A stretch of DNA of 64,000 nucleotides from Chitinophaga filiformis (GTDB lineage: Bacteria > Bacteroidota > Bacteroidia > Chitinophagales > Chitinophagaceae). Below the pieces are notes generated by a model, which did no database searches, had not been told where the DNA came from, and saw nothing but the letters and a program-made list of their open reading frames with translations. The stretch spans positions 718,264 through 782,263 of the forward strand of contig NZ_FNBN01000002.1 in assembly GCF_900102545.1 (NCBI RefSeq). Direction: 5' to 3'. Shown here in pieces: positions 25,888-34,939 of the stretch. Made by a program: the position numbers and the translations under genes. The stretch's first letter is position 1; every line of letters begins with the position of its first letter.

Positions 25888-27466
25888 TCCCAAACTGGTC
25901 GCTCAGCGGATCTATATGTTCCAGTATTACGTCAAAGAATGCCGGTCCCTGATGCACATACCAGGGCATAAAGTTCTCCTTCCTTTCCTGTAAAGAATTG
26001 GCTGGGAACAATCTTGCCTTCAGGTTGCGGATCTGCTCCGTTTGCCAGCCGAATTTCTTCTTTTCAGCCTTCAGGAACTTGTGCTCCAGCTTTCCGATAG
26101 ATTTCACGGCACGGGTACGCTCTGCTGCTACAGAAGCCTCCAGCGTTATATCAATTTCCCTTGCTTTCAATACCAGATCGTCAAACAATTTCTCCACCGC
26201 TGCATACTCGTCTTTTAACACCAGTGAAGCATTTGTATGCTCCTGCACAAAGCGGTTCACCAACTCCTCCGTATCTTCGAAAAGATCAGTGATAGTCAGT
26301 CCGAGCTTCCGCAGGCGCTCCTGTGAGAAACCATCTGTGAGCAGGAAGGAATTACGCAATATCAGGGCAGGGTATGGCACCCTGTAATAAGCAAACAACT
26401 GTTTCAATTCCAGCCAGTAAGCAATCTCACCGCCACCGCCAATGAAAGCGATGTTCGGCAGGATGGTTTCCTGCAGCATACCACGCAATATCACATTAGG
26501 GCTGAATCTTTCAGGATGTTCCTCCAGTTCCTTCTCCAGGCTGGCAGCGGTAAATTCCACCGGCAGGTGTAATACCTTCCAGGTATCTCCCACCTGTACA
26601 ATCCGTTCCCGGGATGTCTCTGTCAGGTAGAACAGGTTAATCTCCCGGGGATTGGCCTGTACTTTATGATGTTTAGAGAGTTGTTCAATTGTTTCATTGA
26701 CGATCCTGAAAGAATGCTGGTTAAACAGCTCGTCCTTCATAACAGGCACGAACAGTTTTTTCAGCTTCGGATTATCCGGTACCAGTACCACCAGACCATA
26801 ACGGCCAAACAATTCGTTGACCAGGTAAAGCGTAGCTTCCTGAATATTTGAGTGACCGAGATAAGCCTTCTTTAACAGCTCAATCAGTTCTTCAGAATGA
26901 GCCCCATACCCAAGCGCATCCTTCACTTTTACAATCAGTTCCTCAAAACCGTCCGGCTGCATACGTCCCACGGCACCCTGCTGGTCAGTTGGCCAGGTGA
27001 TGGTTTTGCCGTCGATGTATACATGTCCCAGTTCATCCAGGTCGGCATCTTCGCTCCCCATGTAGTATACAGGCACGAAATTATACTGCGGATATTGCGA
27101 CCTGAGCTGATCAGCTAACTTAATGGTTTGCAATATCTTGTAGACGAAGTATAAATAACCGGTGAAGATGTTTGGCTGGTGAGCCGTGGTGACGGTGAAG
27201 GTCTGCTGGTCCAGCAGGCTGTTAATATTGTGGCGGACACTCTCAGTAATGTCCAGTCCCTGGTATTGTTCCTGCAGTGCAGCTACCAGGACATCCCGCT
27301 GTTGTGAGAAAAGCTTTTTCTCCCGTATAACTACCTCAAAATCAGGATGTACTGGAGAATATTTATAAAAAGGTCGGAGATTAGGATGCTCGGCCAGAAA
27401 ATCTATTACCAATTGATTGAAATACCCGGTTTTACCATACGGGATATGACTTACAGGTTGCTCCAT
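25871..27466 (-). CDS. bshC: Bacillithiol biosynthesis cysteine-adding enzyme
   Basis: A 531-residue BshC, which catalyses the last step of bacillithiol synthesis by adding cysteine to glucosaminyl malate. Recognisable segments are TTAHQPNIFTGYLYFVYKILQTI, FVPVYYMGSEDADLDEL, VLRGMLQETILPNIAFIGGGGEIAYWLELK and the C-terminal WYVHQGPAFFDVILEHIDPLSDQF. Length fits the family. The first two bsh genes are not in the window. The last 17 bp overlap the convergent FUSC gene. The upstream region runs into the repeat block at 27599-27777. Confidence 0.96.
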   Translation of the reverse strand: MEQPVSHIPYGKTGYFNQLVIDFLAEHPNLRPFYKYSPVHPDFEVVIREKKLFSQQRDVLVAALQEQYQGLDITESVRHNINSLLDQQTFTVTTAHQPNIFTGYLYFVYKILQTIKLADQLRSQYPQYNFVPVYYMGSEDADLDELGHVYIDGKTITWPTDQQGAVGRMQPDGFEELIVKVKDALGYGAHSEELIELLKKAYLGHSNIQEATLYLVNELFGRYGLVVLVPDNPKLKKLFVPVMKDELFNQHSFRIVNETIEQLSKHHKVQANPREINLFYLTETSRERIVQVGDTWKVLHLPVEFTAASLEKELEEHPERFSPNVILRGMLQETILPNIAFIGGGGEIAYWLELKQLFAYYRVPYPALILRNSFLLTDGFSQERLRKLGLTITDLFEDTEELVNRFVQEHTNASLVLKDEYAAVEKLFDDLVLKAREIDITLEASVAAERTRAVKSIGKLEHKFLKAEKKKFGWQTEQIRNLKARLFPANSLQERKENFMPWYVHQGPAFFDVILEHIDPLSDQFGIIYQQ

Positions 27467-27598
27467 ACGCTAAGCGCTGATTCTTTTGATGCACGAAGGT
27501 ATGGAATGAATCACGAATCATCAATTACGAATTACGAATGGTTAAAATATAGAAGGAGCGGAAGAAGCTTTCAAGTGAAACCTGACCTCCCGGCGCTG

Positions 27599-27777
27599 TA
27601 GGAGCCATTCATGATGAACAAACCATCAATCGGCTCCGTCAGGAGCCGCCGTGTTTGTAGCGCGGGGTGATAACCCCGGGAATCGGACGGGGTGATAACC
27701 CCGGGGAATCGAACGGGGTGATACCCCCGGGGAATCGGATGGGGGTGATAATCCCGGGGATTCGGATGGTGATCCCC
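27599..27777. repeat. Palindromic interspersed repeat with short tandem G/C array
   Basis: A hairpin GGCTCC-GTCA-GGAGCC (27632-27647) is followed by TGTTTGTAGCGCGGGGTGAT, beginning at 27654. About four tandem 25-27-bp units follow, each of the form GGGGTGATAACCCC plus a GGAATCGGA-like spacer (27664-27777). The same hairpin-TGTTTGTAG-GGGGTGATAACCCC order recurs at 44685-44733 and, diverged, at 38974-39105. It lies between the 5' side of bshC and the glgC terminator. No coding potential is supported. Confidence 0.75.
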
Positions 27778-27782
27778 CTAAT

Positions 27783-27815
27783 AAAAATGCCGCGAAACAT
27801 CTCCGCGGCATTTTT
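27783..27815 (-). terminator. Terminator after glgC
   Basis: AAAAATGCCGCG (27783-27794) and CGCGGCATTTTT (27804-27815) form a perfect 12-bp stem with A and T tracts on both sides. It starts 22 bp past the glgC stop on the minus strand. Confidence 0.88.
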
Positions 27816-27837
27816 ATCTGTTATATCAGATTATCTG

Positions 27838-29112
27838 TTAGATCACAAATCCATCAGGCAACACCATCCCGTTCTTGATCACCACAATACCATCCTTCAC
27901 TGCATACAGCTCATGATCACCATCAGGCAACACACTTCCCCCCACATTGATCAGCACATTATTCCCAATACTACAATTCTTATCTATGATCGCATTATTG
28001 ATACGGCAATTATCCCCGATTCCCATCGGCGGATGCCCCTTAGCCTGCGCCTTCTCCAGGTCTTCCAGGGTCTGATAGAAATCACTTCCCATCACATAGC
28101 TGTTAGTGATCACAGAGTTCCGGCCAATACGGGTCCTGATTCCCACCACACACCGTTCCAGGTGACTGTCGAGAATGATACTACCATCAGAGATAACAGT
28201 ATTCTTCAGGGTACCGGAGATCTTCGCAGGCGGCAGCATACGTGCGCGGGAATAAATGATCTGGGACTCATCGAAGAGGTTGAACTTCGGTATCTCATCT
28301 GTCAGACCAAGATTCGCTTCCCAGAAAGAACTGATATTACCAATATCTGTCCAGTAGCCCGTATACTGATAGCTCACTACTTTCATATCAGCATTGATAG
28401 CATAAGGGATCAGTTCCTTACCGAAGTCAGTAGACGCTGCCTGACCATTCAGCAGGTCGTACAGCGTCTGGCGACTGAAGATATATATACCCATGCTCGC
28501 CAGGTAGACCCGCCCCTCGTACTGCATTTCCTCACTCACCGGAGAAGCCCAGGGAGCTAATACATCCTGTTTGGGCTTTTCTGTAAAGGAAGTGATCATA
28601 CCCTGGTCATCCGTTTTCAGGATGCCAAAGTCGGAAGCGTCCTTTGCATTCACCGGGATGGTGGCAATGGAAACCTCTGCCTGACTTTCTATATGGTGCT
28701 GCAGCATTTCGCGGAAATCCATCTGGTAGAGCTGGTCGCCGGAAAGGATGAGCACATATTCAAATTCGTAGTTGTCGATATGATGGAGACATTGACGCAC
28801 GGCATCAGCAGTACCCTGATACCAGGTCGGGTTGTCGGGCGTCTGTTCTGCCGCCAGGATATCTACGAACGCCTTACTGAAATGGCTGAAATGGTAAGTA
28901 TTTTTGATGTGCTTATTCAGTGACGCAGAGTTGAACTGTGTCAGCACGAAAATACGGTTCATATCGGCGTTCAGGCAATTCGAAATGGGAATATCCACGA
29001 GCCGGTATTTACCCGCTACCGGTACGGCGGGTTTGGAGCGCTTGCGCGTAAGGGGATAGAGACGGGTGCCGGATCCGCCACCTAAGATAAGGGAGATAAC
29101 TGCGTTAGACAT
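27838..29112 (-). CDS. glgC: Glucose-1-phosphate adenylyltransferase
   Basis: A 424-residue enzyme that makes ADP-glucose from ATP and glucose-1-phosphate, the committed step of glycogen synthesis. The nucleotide site is LILGGGSGTRLYPLTRKRSKPAVPVAGKY near the N-terminus. ILSGDQLYQMDF is the metal-binding segment. The C-terminal third is a left-handed beta-helix with hexapeptide repeats (NAIIDKNCSIGNNVLINVGG). It follows glgA by 18 bp on the same strand, so the two form an operon. Branching and debranching genes are not in the window. Confidence 0.96.
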   Translation of the reverse strand: MSNAVISLILGGGSGTRLYPLTRKRSKPAVPVAGKYRLVDIPISNCLNADMNRIFVLTQFNSASLNKHIKNTYHFSHFSKAFVDILAAEQTPDNPTWYQGTADAVRQCLHHIDNYEFEYVLILSGDQLYQMDFREMLQHHIESQAEVSIATIPVNAKDASDFGILKTDDQGMITSFTEKPKQDVLAPWASPVSEEMQYEGRVYLASMGIYIFSRQTLYDLLNGQAASTDFGKELIPYAINADMKVVSYQYTGYWTDIGNISSFWEANLGLTDEIPKFNLFDESQIIYSRARMLPPAKISGTLKNTVISDGSIILDSHLERCVVGIRTRIGRNSVITNSYVMGSDFYQTLEDLEKAQAKGHPPMGIGDNCRINNAIIDKNCSIGNNVLINVGGSVLPDGDHELYAVKDGIVVIKNGMVLPDGFVI

Positions 29113-29130
29113 ATATTACGATTCTTTGTT

Positions 29131-30570
29131 TCAGTTTTTGGGTGCTGGTCTTTTCATTACTATTGAGCTGTATAATTGCAGATACTCTGCAGCTGCAGAA
29201 TCCCAGGAGTGGTCTAACTGCATAATGGTTTTGCAGATATCGTGCAATTTTTCAGTGTCGTTGTACAACTCAACAGCACGGCCTACAGCAAGGCAGGCAT
29301 CCCATGCAGCAGCATGTATAAAACGGATGCCAAATCCGTTAGGGTCACCGAAGTCTGTCACTGTATCTTTCAATCCTCCTACACTGCGAACAATGGGAAC
29401 TGTGCCATAACGCAAAGCGTACATCTGGTTCAATCCGCATGGTTCCACCCGGCTTGGCATCAGCAGGAAGTCGCTGCCTGCGTAAATTCTGTGCGACAAC
29501 GCTTCGTCATATCCAAACTGCACATTAAAATTGGCTTCGGTATATATTCTAGTCTGTTGCAATGACCATTCCACATGTGGATCTCCACTTCCCAACAATA
29601 GAAAATTCACTTGTTGTTTCTGCTCAAAGATGGACCTGCCAATGATATCCGGCAGCAGGTCTGCTCCTTTCTCCCCTACGAGACGGCCAATAAAGGATAT
29701 CAGCGGGAGTTCAGGATTGAGTTTAAACTGTTCACATAATTGTTGCTTTATGTCGCGCTTTCCTTCAATAAATGTCTGTTGATCGTAATTGACTGGTAGC
29801 ATGGGGTCTGTAGCCGGGTCCCATACTACAGTGTCTATACCGTTCAATATACCAACAGCTTTACCCCTTTCATAGTTCAGTAAATCCTCTAAACCATTGG
29901 CGCCGGTATATAATTCTTCGAGATAATTGGGTGATACTGTTGTGACCCGCCAGGCGCATTTAATGGCCGCGGCAAGTGGGTTAATAGCGCCTTCCCAGCC
30001 GAGTAATCCGGCCTTCCAGAGATCGAAGCCTGGTAACTGGTATAACCTGTCCCAGCCAAACTGTCCCTGGTATTGGGCATTATGTATCGTTAAAACAGTG
30101 GCAATATTTCTTAAACGCTCATATTTGTAAGCATGGGTCATCATGAATGGGATCAGTCCTGTGTGATGATCGTGTACATGCACTACATCCGGCTGATGCT
30201 GCCATTCATTCAGCCAGTCCAGTACAGCTACCTGGAAGGCCATAAAGCGTTCTGTATCGTTCCAATAGCCATACACTCTTTCCGTGTCCAGCAGTCCCGG
30301 GATGTCGACCATATAAAGGTCAAACCCAAGCAGGTTGGTAACCTCCCTCCATACATTGAAGTGGTACCAATTGTGTCCTAACCAGCAACCACCCTGATGT
30401 ACCAGTTCGAATTCGTGTGTGTGAAAGAACCGGGTATTGTAAGCGGGCATCACCACCTTGGCTATATGCCCTGCCTGCAACTGGTACTTGGGCAAAGCCC
30501 CTACCACATCTGCCAGACCTCCTACTTTGGCTACAGGGTAACACTCCGCGCTAACGTGTAAAATCTCCAT
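29131..30570 (-). CDS. glgA: Glycogen synthase (ADP-glucose type, GT5)
   Basis: A 479-residue GT5 glycogen synthase. The N-terminal ADP-glucose site is EILHVSAECYPVAKVGGLADV, with the KVGGL motif. VHVHDHHTGLIPF follows, and the C-terminal half has SFIGRLVGEKGADLLP, MPSRVEPCGLNQMYALRYG and VRSVGGLKDTV. It extends alpha-1,4-glucan chains from ADP-glucose supplied by the adjacent glgC. The ATG at 30568-30570 directly precedes the conserved first strand. Confidence 0.96.
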   Translation of the reverse strand: MEILHVSAECYPVAKVGGLADVVGALPKYQLQAGHIAKVVMPAYNTRFFHTHEFELVHQGGCWLGHNWYHFNVWREVTNLLGFDLYMVDIPGLLDTERVYGYWNDTERFMAFQVAVLDWLNEWQHQPDVVHVHDHHTGLIPFMMTHAYKYERLRNIATVLTIHNAQYQGQFGWDRLYQLPGFDLWKAGLLGWEGAINPLAAAIKCAWRVTTVSPNYLEELYTGANGLEDLLNYERGKAVGILNGIDTVVWDPATDPMLPVNYDQQTFIEGKRDIKQQLCEQFKLNPELPLISFIGRLVGEKGADLLPDIIGRSIFEQKQQVNFLLLGSGDPHVEWSLQQTRIYTEANFNVQFGYDEALSHRIYAGSDFLLMPSRVEPCGLNQMYALRYGTVPIVRSVGGLKDTVTDFGDPNGFGIRFIHAAAWDACLAVGRAVELYNDTEKLHDICKTIMQLDHSWDSAAAEYLQLYSSIVMKRPAPKN

Positions 30571-30880
30571 GCTAAACGATTATATCTGTTTCTTTTAAAT
30601 TACCTTGTAAAAAGCATATTACAAAGGATTATCCAAACTTTATTTGAGTGCGCCCATCCTGCAATACGCTGCTGATTTAAATCCTGAAGTGCAGTGTAAT
30701 TTAAACCAATCTCTTTATATAACATCAAATTTAAACAAGCGTTTTTTTAATGCGCCCGTTACAGTTAGCCTCCTGTTATTTGTCCCATTATCCCCTCATA
30801 TGGGGCAGGCCAGCCCCGGAGTGCGGAATAGTCCGTATAAAAGCATAATGCATTACCTTCGGAGAAAGATTCACTTCACT
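30571..30880. other. Divergent intergenic region, glgA / DUF72 gene
   Basis: This A/T-rich 310-bp stretch separates two divergent genes. An open frame from a GTG at 30644 runs in phase into the DUF72 gene but has non-conserved composition, so I treat it as non-coding. I see no exact TAnnTTTG box; TAATCCTTTG on the minus strand near 30628 is an imperfect candidate for glgA. Confidence 0.4.
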
Positions 30881-31789
30881 ATGGATTTTGGTCGTGTTGA
30901 TCCGGCTCTGCTGGATGAAATAGATTTTAAACTGCCGGCTGAACCGGCCTTTAATAAAACGGTCTTAAAAGGGAAACCGCTTAAGCAACCAAAGATCTAC
31001 CTGGGCTGCGCCAAATGGGGCCGTAAGGAATGGATCGGAAAGATCTATCCCAAAGGCACCAAAGAAGCCAACTTCCTGGATGAATATGTGCATCACTACA
31101 ACAGCATTGAGCTGAATGCCACCCATTACAAGATCTATGGTCCTGAGGCCATAGAAAAATGGGATGTCCGCGCCCAGGGAAAGGATTTTAAATTCTGTCC
31201 CAAGGTACCACAGTCCATCAGCCACTACAGCAACCTGATAGATGCCAGCCTCCAGACCACTTCCTTCCTGGAAGGTATCCTCGCTTTTGGCGATCACCTG
31301 GGGCCCATCTTCCTGCAGGTCAGCGATAAATATTCTCCGAAAAGAAAAGATAACCTCTTCCGCTACCTGGAAAGCCTGCCCAAGGATCTCCAGTTCTTCC
31401 TGGAAGTGCGTCACCCCGACTGGTTCAGTGATGCTACCACCAGGGAGGAACTATTCAGCACCCTGCATAAACTTAATGTAGGAGCTGTGATTACAGATAC
31501 TTCGGGACGGCGGGATTGTGCGCATATGTATATGCCTGTTGCCAAGGCCTTTATCCGTTTTGTGGGTAACAGCCTTCATCCTACCGATTATACCCGTGTC
31601 GACGACTGGGTGAACCGTATGCATTACTGGCTGCAACATGGCCTGAAAGAGCTGTATTTCTTCATGCACATGCACGATGAGGCTTATTCCCCGGAACTGA
31701 CCGTCTACCTGGTAGACAAATTCAAAGAGGTGACCGGCATCCAGTTGCAGAAACCGATGTTTATCGCCCAGCAGAATACGCTGTTCTGA
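30881..31789 (+). CDS. DUF72 (YecE-like) family protein
   Basis: A 302-residue soluble protein. I choose the ATG at 30881 (MDFGRVDPALL), preceded by GGAGAAAG. Longer in-frame starts at 30848 (ATG) and 30644 (GTG) would add residues unlike the family. The TIM-barrel-like DUF72 fold is seen in KIYLGCAKWGRKEWIGKIYP, YNSIELNATHYKIY, FKFCPKVPQSISHY, FFLEVRHPDWF and VITDTSGRRD. The biochemical role is not established; some members lie near Fe-S or DNA repair genes, but here the neighbours give no hint. Confidence 0.88.
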   Translation: MDFGRVDPALLDEIDFKLPAEPAFNKTVLKGKPLKQPKIYLGCAKWGRKEWIGKIYPKGTKEANFLDEYVHHYNSIELNATHYKIYGPEAIEKWDVRAQGKDFKFCPKVPQSISHYSNLIDASLQTTSFLEGILAFGDHLGPIFLQVSDKYSPKRKDNLFRYLESLPKDLQFFLEVRHPDWFSDATTREELFSTLHKLNVGAVITDTSGRRDCAHMYMPVAKAFIRFVGNSLHPTDYTRVDDWVNRMHYWLQHGLKELYFFMHMHDEAYSPELTVYLVDKFKEVTGIQLQKPMFIAQQNTLF

Positions 31790-31814
31790 TGCCGGCCCGG
31801 CATACGGTGGCAAA

Positions 31815-31870
31815 TGGAATATGATTCCAAATATAGCAGCAGTAACTGCCCCAATTGGAACATAATTCCA
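31815..31870. promoter_or_regulatory. Twin palindromic operators upstream of the FAD/Fe-S dehydrogenase
   Basis: TGGAA-TATGA-TTCCA (31815-31829) and TGGAA-CATAA-TTCCA (31856-31870) share arms and spacing, and the second extends to AATTGGAA/TTCCAATT. Their centres are 41 bp apart, about four helical turns, so two dimers could sit on the same face of the DNA. They lie 65-120 bp before the start at 31935. The regulator is unknown; GntR and similar families bind sites of this shape. Confidence 0.65.
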
Positions 31871-31934
31871 ATTGTAGTTGTGTCCCAACTTTCTAAATAT
31901 TAATTTTACTCTCTGAAAAGGGAAGTTTAATAAT

Positions 31935-34865
31935 ATGCGAGAACAGCTTAGGGACTTGGCCCGTGATCTGACGGGTACATTATATGACGATGACACCATG
32001 CGTACCCTATACGCCACCGATGCATCAGCCTACCGTGAAATGCCATTGGCCGTGGCGATTCCGGCAAACGAACAGGATATAAAAACTTTGATCGCTTTCG
32101 CCCGCGCCAATAAAACCTCACTCATTCCCCGTACTGCCGGTACTTCCCTCGCAGGACAGGTAGTCGGAAACGGGATTATAGTAGATGTTTCAAGAACTTT
32201 CACTAAGATATTGGAAATCAACACAGAAGAACATTGGGTAAGGGTACAGCCAGGCGTCATCAGAGATGAGCTGAACATGTTCCTGAAGCCCTATGGCTTC
32301 TACTTCGGACCAGAAACCTCTACTGCCAACAGGGCGATGATCGGGGGAATGGTTGGCAATAACTCCTGTGGTTCCAACTCGGTGGTATACGGTAGTACCC
32401 GTGAACACCTGCTGGAAGTAAAGGCAATTCTCAGCGACGGGTCAGACGTGGTCTTCAATTCCATTTCGGCCGACGAGTTCCATGCCCGCTGTGAAAAGAA
32501 TGACAACAGCCTGGAAACAACGGTTTACCGGCAGATCCGTACCTTATTGGGTAACCATACCAACCAGGAAGAGATCCGCAGGGAATTTCCCAAACCCAGC
32601 ATTACCCGCCGCAACACGGGGTATGCCATCGACCTCCTGCTGGAAACGGCCCCCTTTACTGCCGGTAAGGAAGACTTCAACTTCTGTAAACTGATTGCAG
32701 GTTCCGAAGGTACCCTCGCTTTCCTGACAGAGATCAAACTGAACATATCACCATTGCCGCCCAAAGAAACCGGGCTGCTCTGCGTGCACTTCAATAACAT
32801 CGATGAGTCCCTGCGCGCCAATATTATTGCTATGCAATATAAACCCAGCGCCAGTGAACTGATTGACCACTACATCCTGGAATGTACCAAAGACAATATT
32901 GAGCAGAGCAAGAACCGCTTCTTTGTGCAGGGCGATCCGGGCGCAATCCTCGTAGTGGAATTCTGCCGTGATACCCGCGAAGCTATTACGGAAGTTGCCA
33001 ATCGTCTCATTGCCGAATTACAGGCCGCCGGACTGGGTTATCACTTCCCCCTGCTGTTTGGTGAAGACACCAAAAAGATCTGGACCCTGCGTAAAGCCGG
33101 TCTGGGACTGCTGAGTAACCTGCCGGGCGACGAGAAAGCCGTTCCCGTGATCGAGGATACCGCTATCGATATTGATGATCTTCCGGCTTATATCCGCGAC
33201 TTCAACGATATCCTGAAGCAATATGGCCTCTATGCCGTTCACTATGCGCATGCCGGCAGTGGTGAGATCCACCTCCGTCCCATCATCAACCTGAAAACAG
33301 AAGAAGGAAATCTCCTGTTCAGGAAGATCGCAGAAGAAATAGCTACCCTCGTAAAGAAATATAAAGGCTCTCTCAGTGGAGAACATGGCGATGGTCGTTT
33401 GCGCGGTGAGTTCATCCGCCAGATGATCGGGGAGAAAAACTATACCCTTTTACGTGAGTTGAAATATACCTGGGACCCGGAAAATATCTTCAATCCAAAT
33501 AAGATCGTTGATACGCCGAGCATGAACAGCATGCTGCGTTATGAACCCGGACAAAAGGCGCCTCAGCTGAAGACTGTGTTCCACTTCCCGGAACAAACCA
33601 TTCTTCAACATGCGGAGCAGTGTAATGGTTCCGGCGATTGCCGTAAGACCGAAAAGAGTGGTGGTACCATGTGTCCCAGCTACATGGCTACACGCAATGA
33701 AAAAGATACCACCCGCGCCAGGGCGAATATCCTACGTGAGTTCCTGACACATTCCAATAAAGAGAACCGTTTCGATCATAAAGAGATCTACGAGGTACTG
33801 GACCTCTGCCTGGCTTGTAAAGGCTGTAAATCAGAATGTCCGTCTAACGTAGACATGGCCAAGCTGAAAATGGAATTCCTCCAGCATTATCACGATGCCA
33901 ATGGTGTTCCGTTCAGGGCAAAACTGATCAGCAATTTCACCCGCCTGAATGGCCTGGCTACTATAGCGCCGGGTATTTATAACTGGATGGTGAATACAAC
34001 GCTTACTGGCAACCTGATTAAGAAGACTTCCGGCTTTGCGCTGAAACGCTCCCTGCCGGAGCTGCAGTCCACCACCCTCAGAAGCTGGTTCAAAAAACAA
34101 TGGCCACGTGAAAGGACAGCGCTATCATCCGTTAAGAAAAAGGTATACCTCTTCTGCGACGAGTTTACCAATTTCAATGATACGCATATCGGTATCAAAG
34201 CAGTGAAACTGTTGCATCGCCTAGGCTATGATGTACAGATGATCGAACATCCTGAAAGCGCCCGCGCCTGGATGTCAAAAGGCTTACTACGCAAGGCCCG
34301 CAACTTTGCAGAAGAAAACGTACGCATCTTCAGTGAGATCATTAATATGGAAGTGCCTTTACTGGGTGTGGAACCTTCTGCTATTCTCAGTTTTCGGGAT
34401 GAATATCCTGACCTGGTAAGGGAAGAGCTGAGAGAAAAAGCCAAAAAACTTTCTCCGAATGTATTCCTGGTAGATGAATTCCTGAGTAAAGAAGCTGCAG
34501 CCGGCAATATTCCTGCTACACTCTTTACCAGCGAGAAAAGGCAGATCAAACTGCATGGTCACTGTCAGCAGAAAGCCTTGTCTACGCCGCTGCACAGTAA
34601 GAATATCCTGTCATTACCTGCCAACTATTCTGTGGAGATCATTCCTTCCGGCTGTTGTGGTATGGCCGGTTCTTTCGGTTATGAGAAAGAGCACTATGAT
34701 CTCTCTATGCAGATCGGTGAGCTGGTATTATTCCCGGCAGTGCGTAATGCGGCTGAGGAAACAATCATTGCCGCTCCCGGCACCAGCTGCAGGCACCAGG
34801 TAAAAGATGGTACCGGCCGTAAGTCTATGCACCCGGTAGAGATCCTGTATGATGCATTAGTATAA
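31935..34865 (+). CDS. FAD- and Fe-S-binding dehydrogenase (GlcD-GlcF fusion, D-2-hydroxyacid type)
   Basis: A 976-residue fusion. Residues about 35-190 form the FAD-binding p-cresol-methylhydroxylase-type domain (LIPRTAGTSLAGQVVGNGIIVDVSR; GGMVGNNSCGSNSVVYG). Residues about 230-520 form the FAD-linked oxidase C-terminal domain (HYAHAGSGEIHLRPI, SGEHGDGRLRGEF). A ferredoxin-like segment follows with Cys563, Cys569, Cys580 and the cluster Cys625-x2-Cys628-x2-Cys631-x3-Cys635. The C-terminus has a cysteine-rich CCG domain (SGCCGMAGSFG). This order matches YdiJ-like D-lactate or D-2-hydroxyglutarate dehydrogenases. Electrons probably go to quinone. The substrate is inferred only from the family. 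Twin operators lie upstream. Confidence 0.9.
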   Translation: MREQLRDLARDLTGTLYDDDTMRTLYATDASAYREMPLAVAIPANEQDIKTLIAFARANKTSLIPRTAGTSLAGQVVGNGIIVDVSRTFTKILEINTEEHWVRVQPGVIRDELNMFLKPYGFYFGPETSTANRAMIGGMVGNNSCGSNSVVYGSTREHLLEVKAILSDGSDVVFNSISADEFHARCEKNDNSLETTVYRQIRTLLGNHTNQEEIRREFPKPSITRRNTGYAIDLLLETAPFTAGKEDFNFCKLIAGSEGTLAFLTEIKLNISPLPPKETGLLCVHFNNIDESLRANIIAMQYKPSASELIDHYILECTKDNIEQSKNRFFVQGDPGAILVVEFCRDTREAITEVANRLIAELQAAGLGYHFPLLFGEDTKKIWTLRKAGLGLLSNLPGDEKAVPVIEDTAIDIDDLPAYIRDFNDILKQYGLYAVHYAHAGSGEIHLRPIINLKTEEGNLLFRKIAEEIATLVKKYKGSLSGEHGDGRLRGEFIRQMIGEKNYTLLRELKYTWDPENIFNPNKIVDTPSMNSMLRYEPGQKAPQLKTVFHFPEQTILQHAEQCNGSGDCRKTEKSGGTMCPSYMATRNEKDTTRARANILREFLTHSNKENRFDHKEIYEVLDLCLACKGCKSECPSNVDMAKLKMEFLQHYHDANGVPFRAKLISNFTRLNGLATIAPGIYNWMVNTTLTGNLIKKTSGFALKRSLPELQSTTLRSWFKKQWPRERTALSSVKKKVYLFCDEFTNFNDTHIGIKAVKLLHRLGYDVQMIEHPESARAWMSKGLLRKARNFAEENVRIFSEIINMEVPLLGVEPSAILSFRDEYPDLVREELREKAKKLSPNVFLVDEFLSKEAAAGNIPATLFTSEKRQIKLHGHCQQKALSTPLHSKNILSLPANYSVEIIPSGCCGMAGSFGYEKEHYDLSMQIGELVLFPAVRNAAEETIIAAPGTSCRHQVKDGTGRKSMHPVEILYDALV

Positions 34866-34886
34866 CTACAGCTTATGTACAATATA

Positions 34887-34915
34887 AAAGGCAGACCCAT
34901 TACAGGTCTGCCTTT
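34887..34915 (+). terminator. Terminator between convergent dehydrogenase and inositol oxygenase genes
   Basis: AAAGGCAGACC (34887-34897) pairs with GGTCTGCCTTT (34905-34915) around a 7-nt loop, followed by CCGTTTTTAAAC. It can serve both strands. Confidence 0.85.
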
Positions 34916-34939
34916 CCGTTTTTAAACACAAATGGCAAA

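Noticed and set aside
27599..27777. Possible CRISPR array
   Set aside because: Units are 25-27 bp, contiguous and degenerate, with no unique spacers and no cas genes nearby; the structure is a palindromic tandem repeat.
27667..28560. A 297-codon plus-strand frame
   Set aside because: It begins in the repeat array and is antisense to glgC, with no domain.
30644..30880. GTG-started N-terminal extension of the DUF72 protein
   Set aside because: The extra 79 residues are not family-like and cover the likely promoter; the ATG at 30881 has a purine-rich stretch before it.
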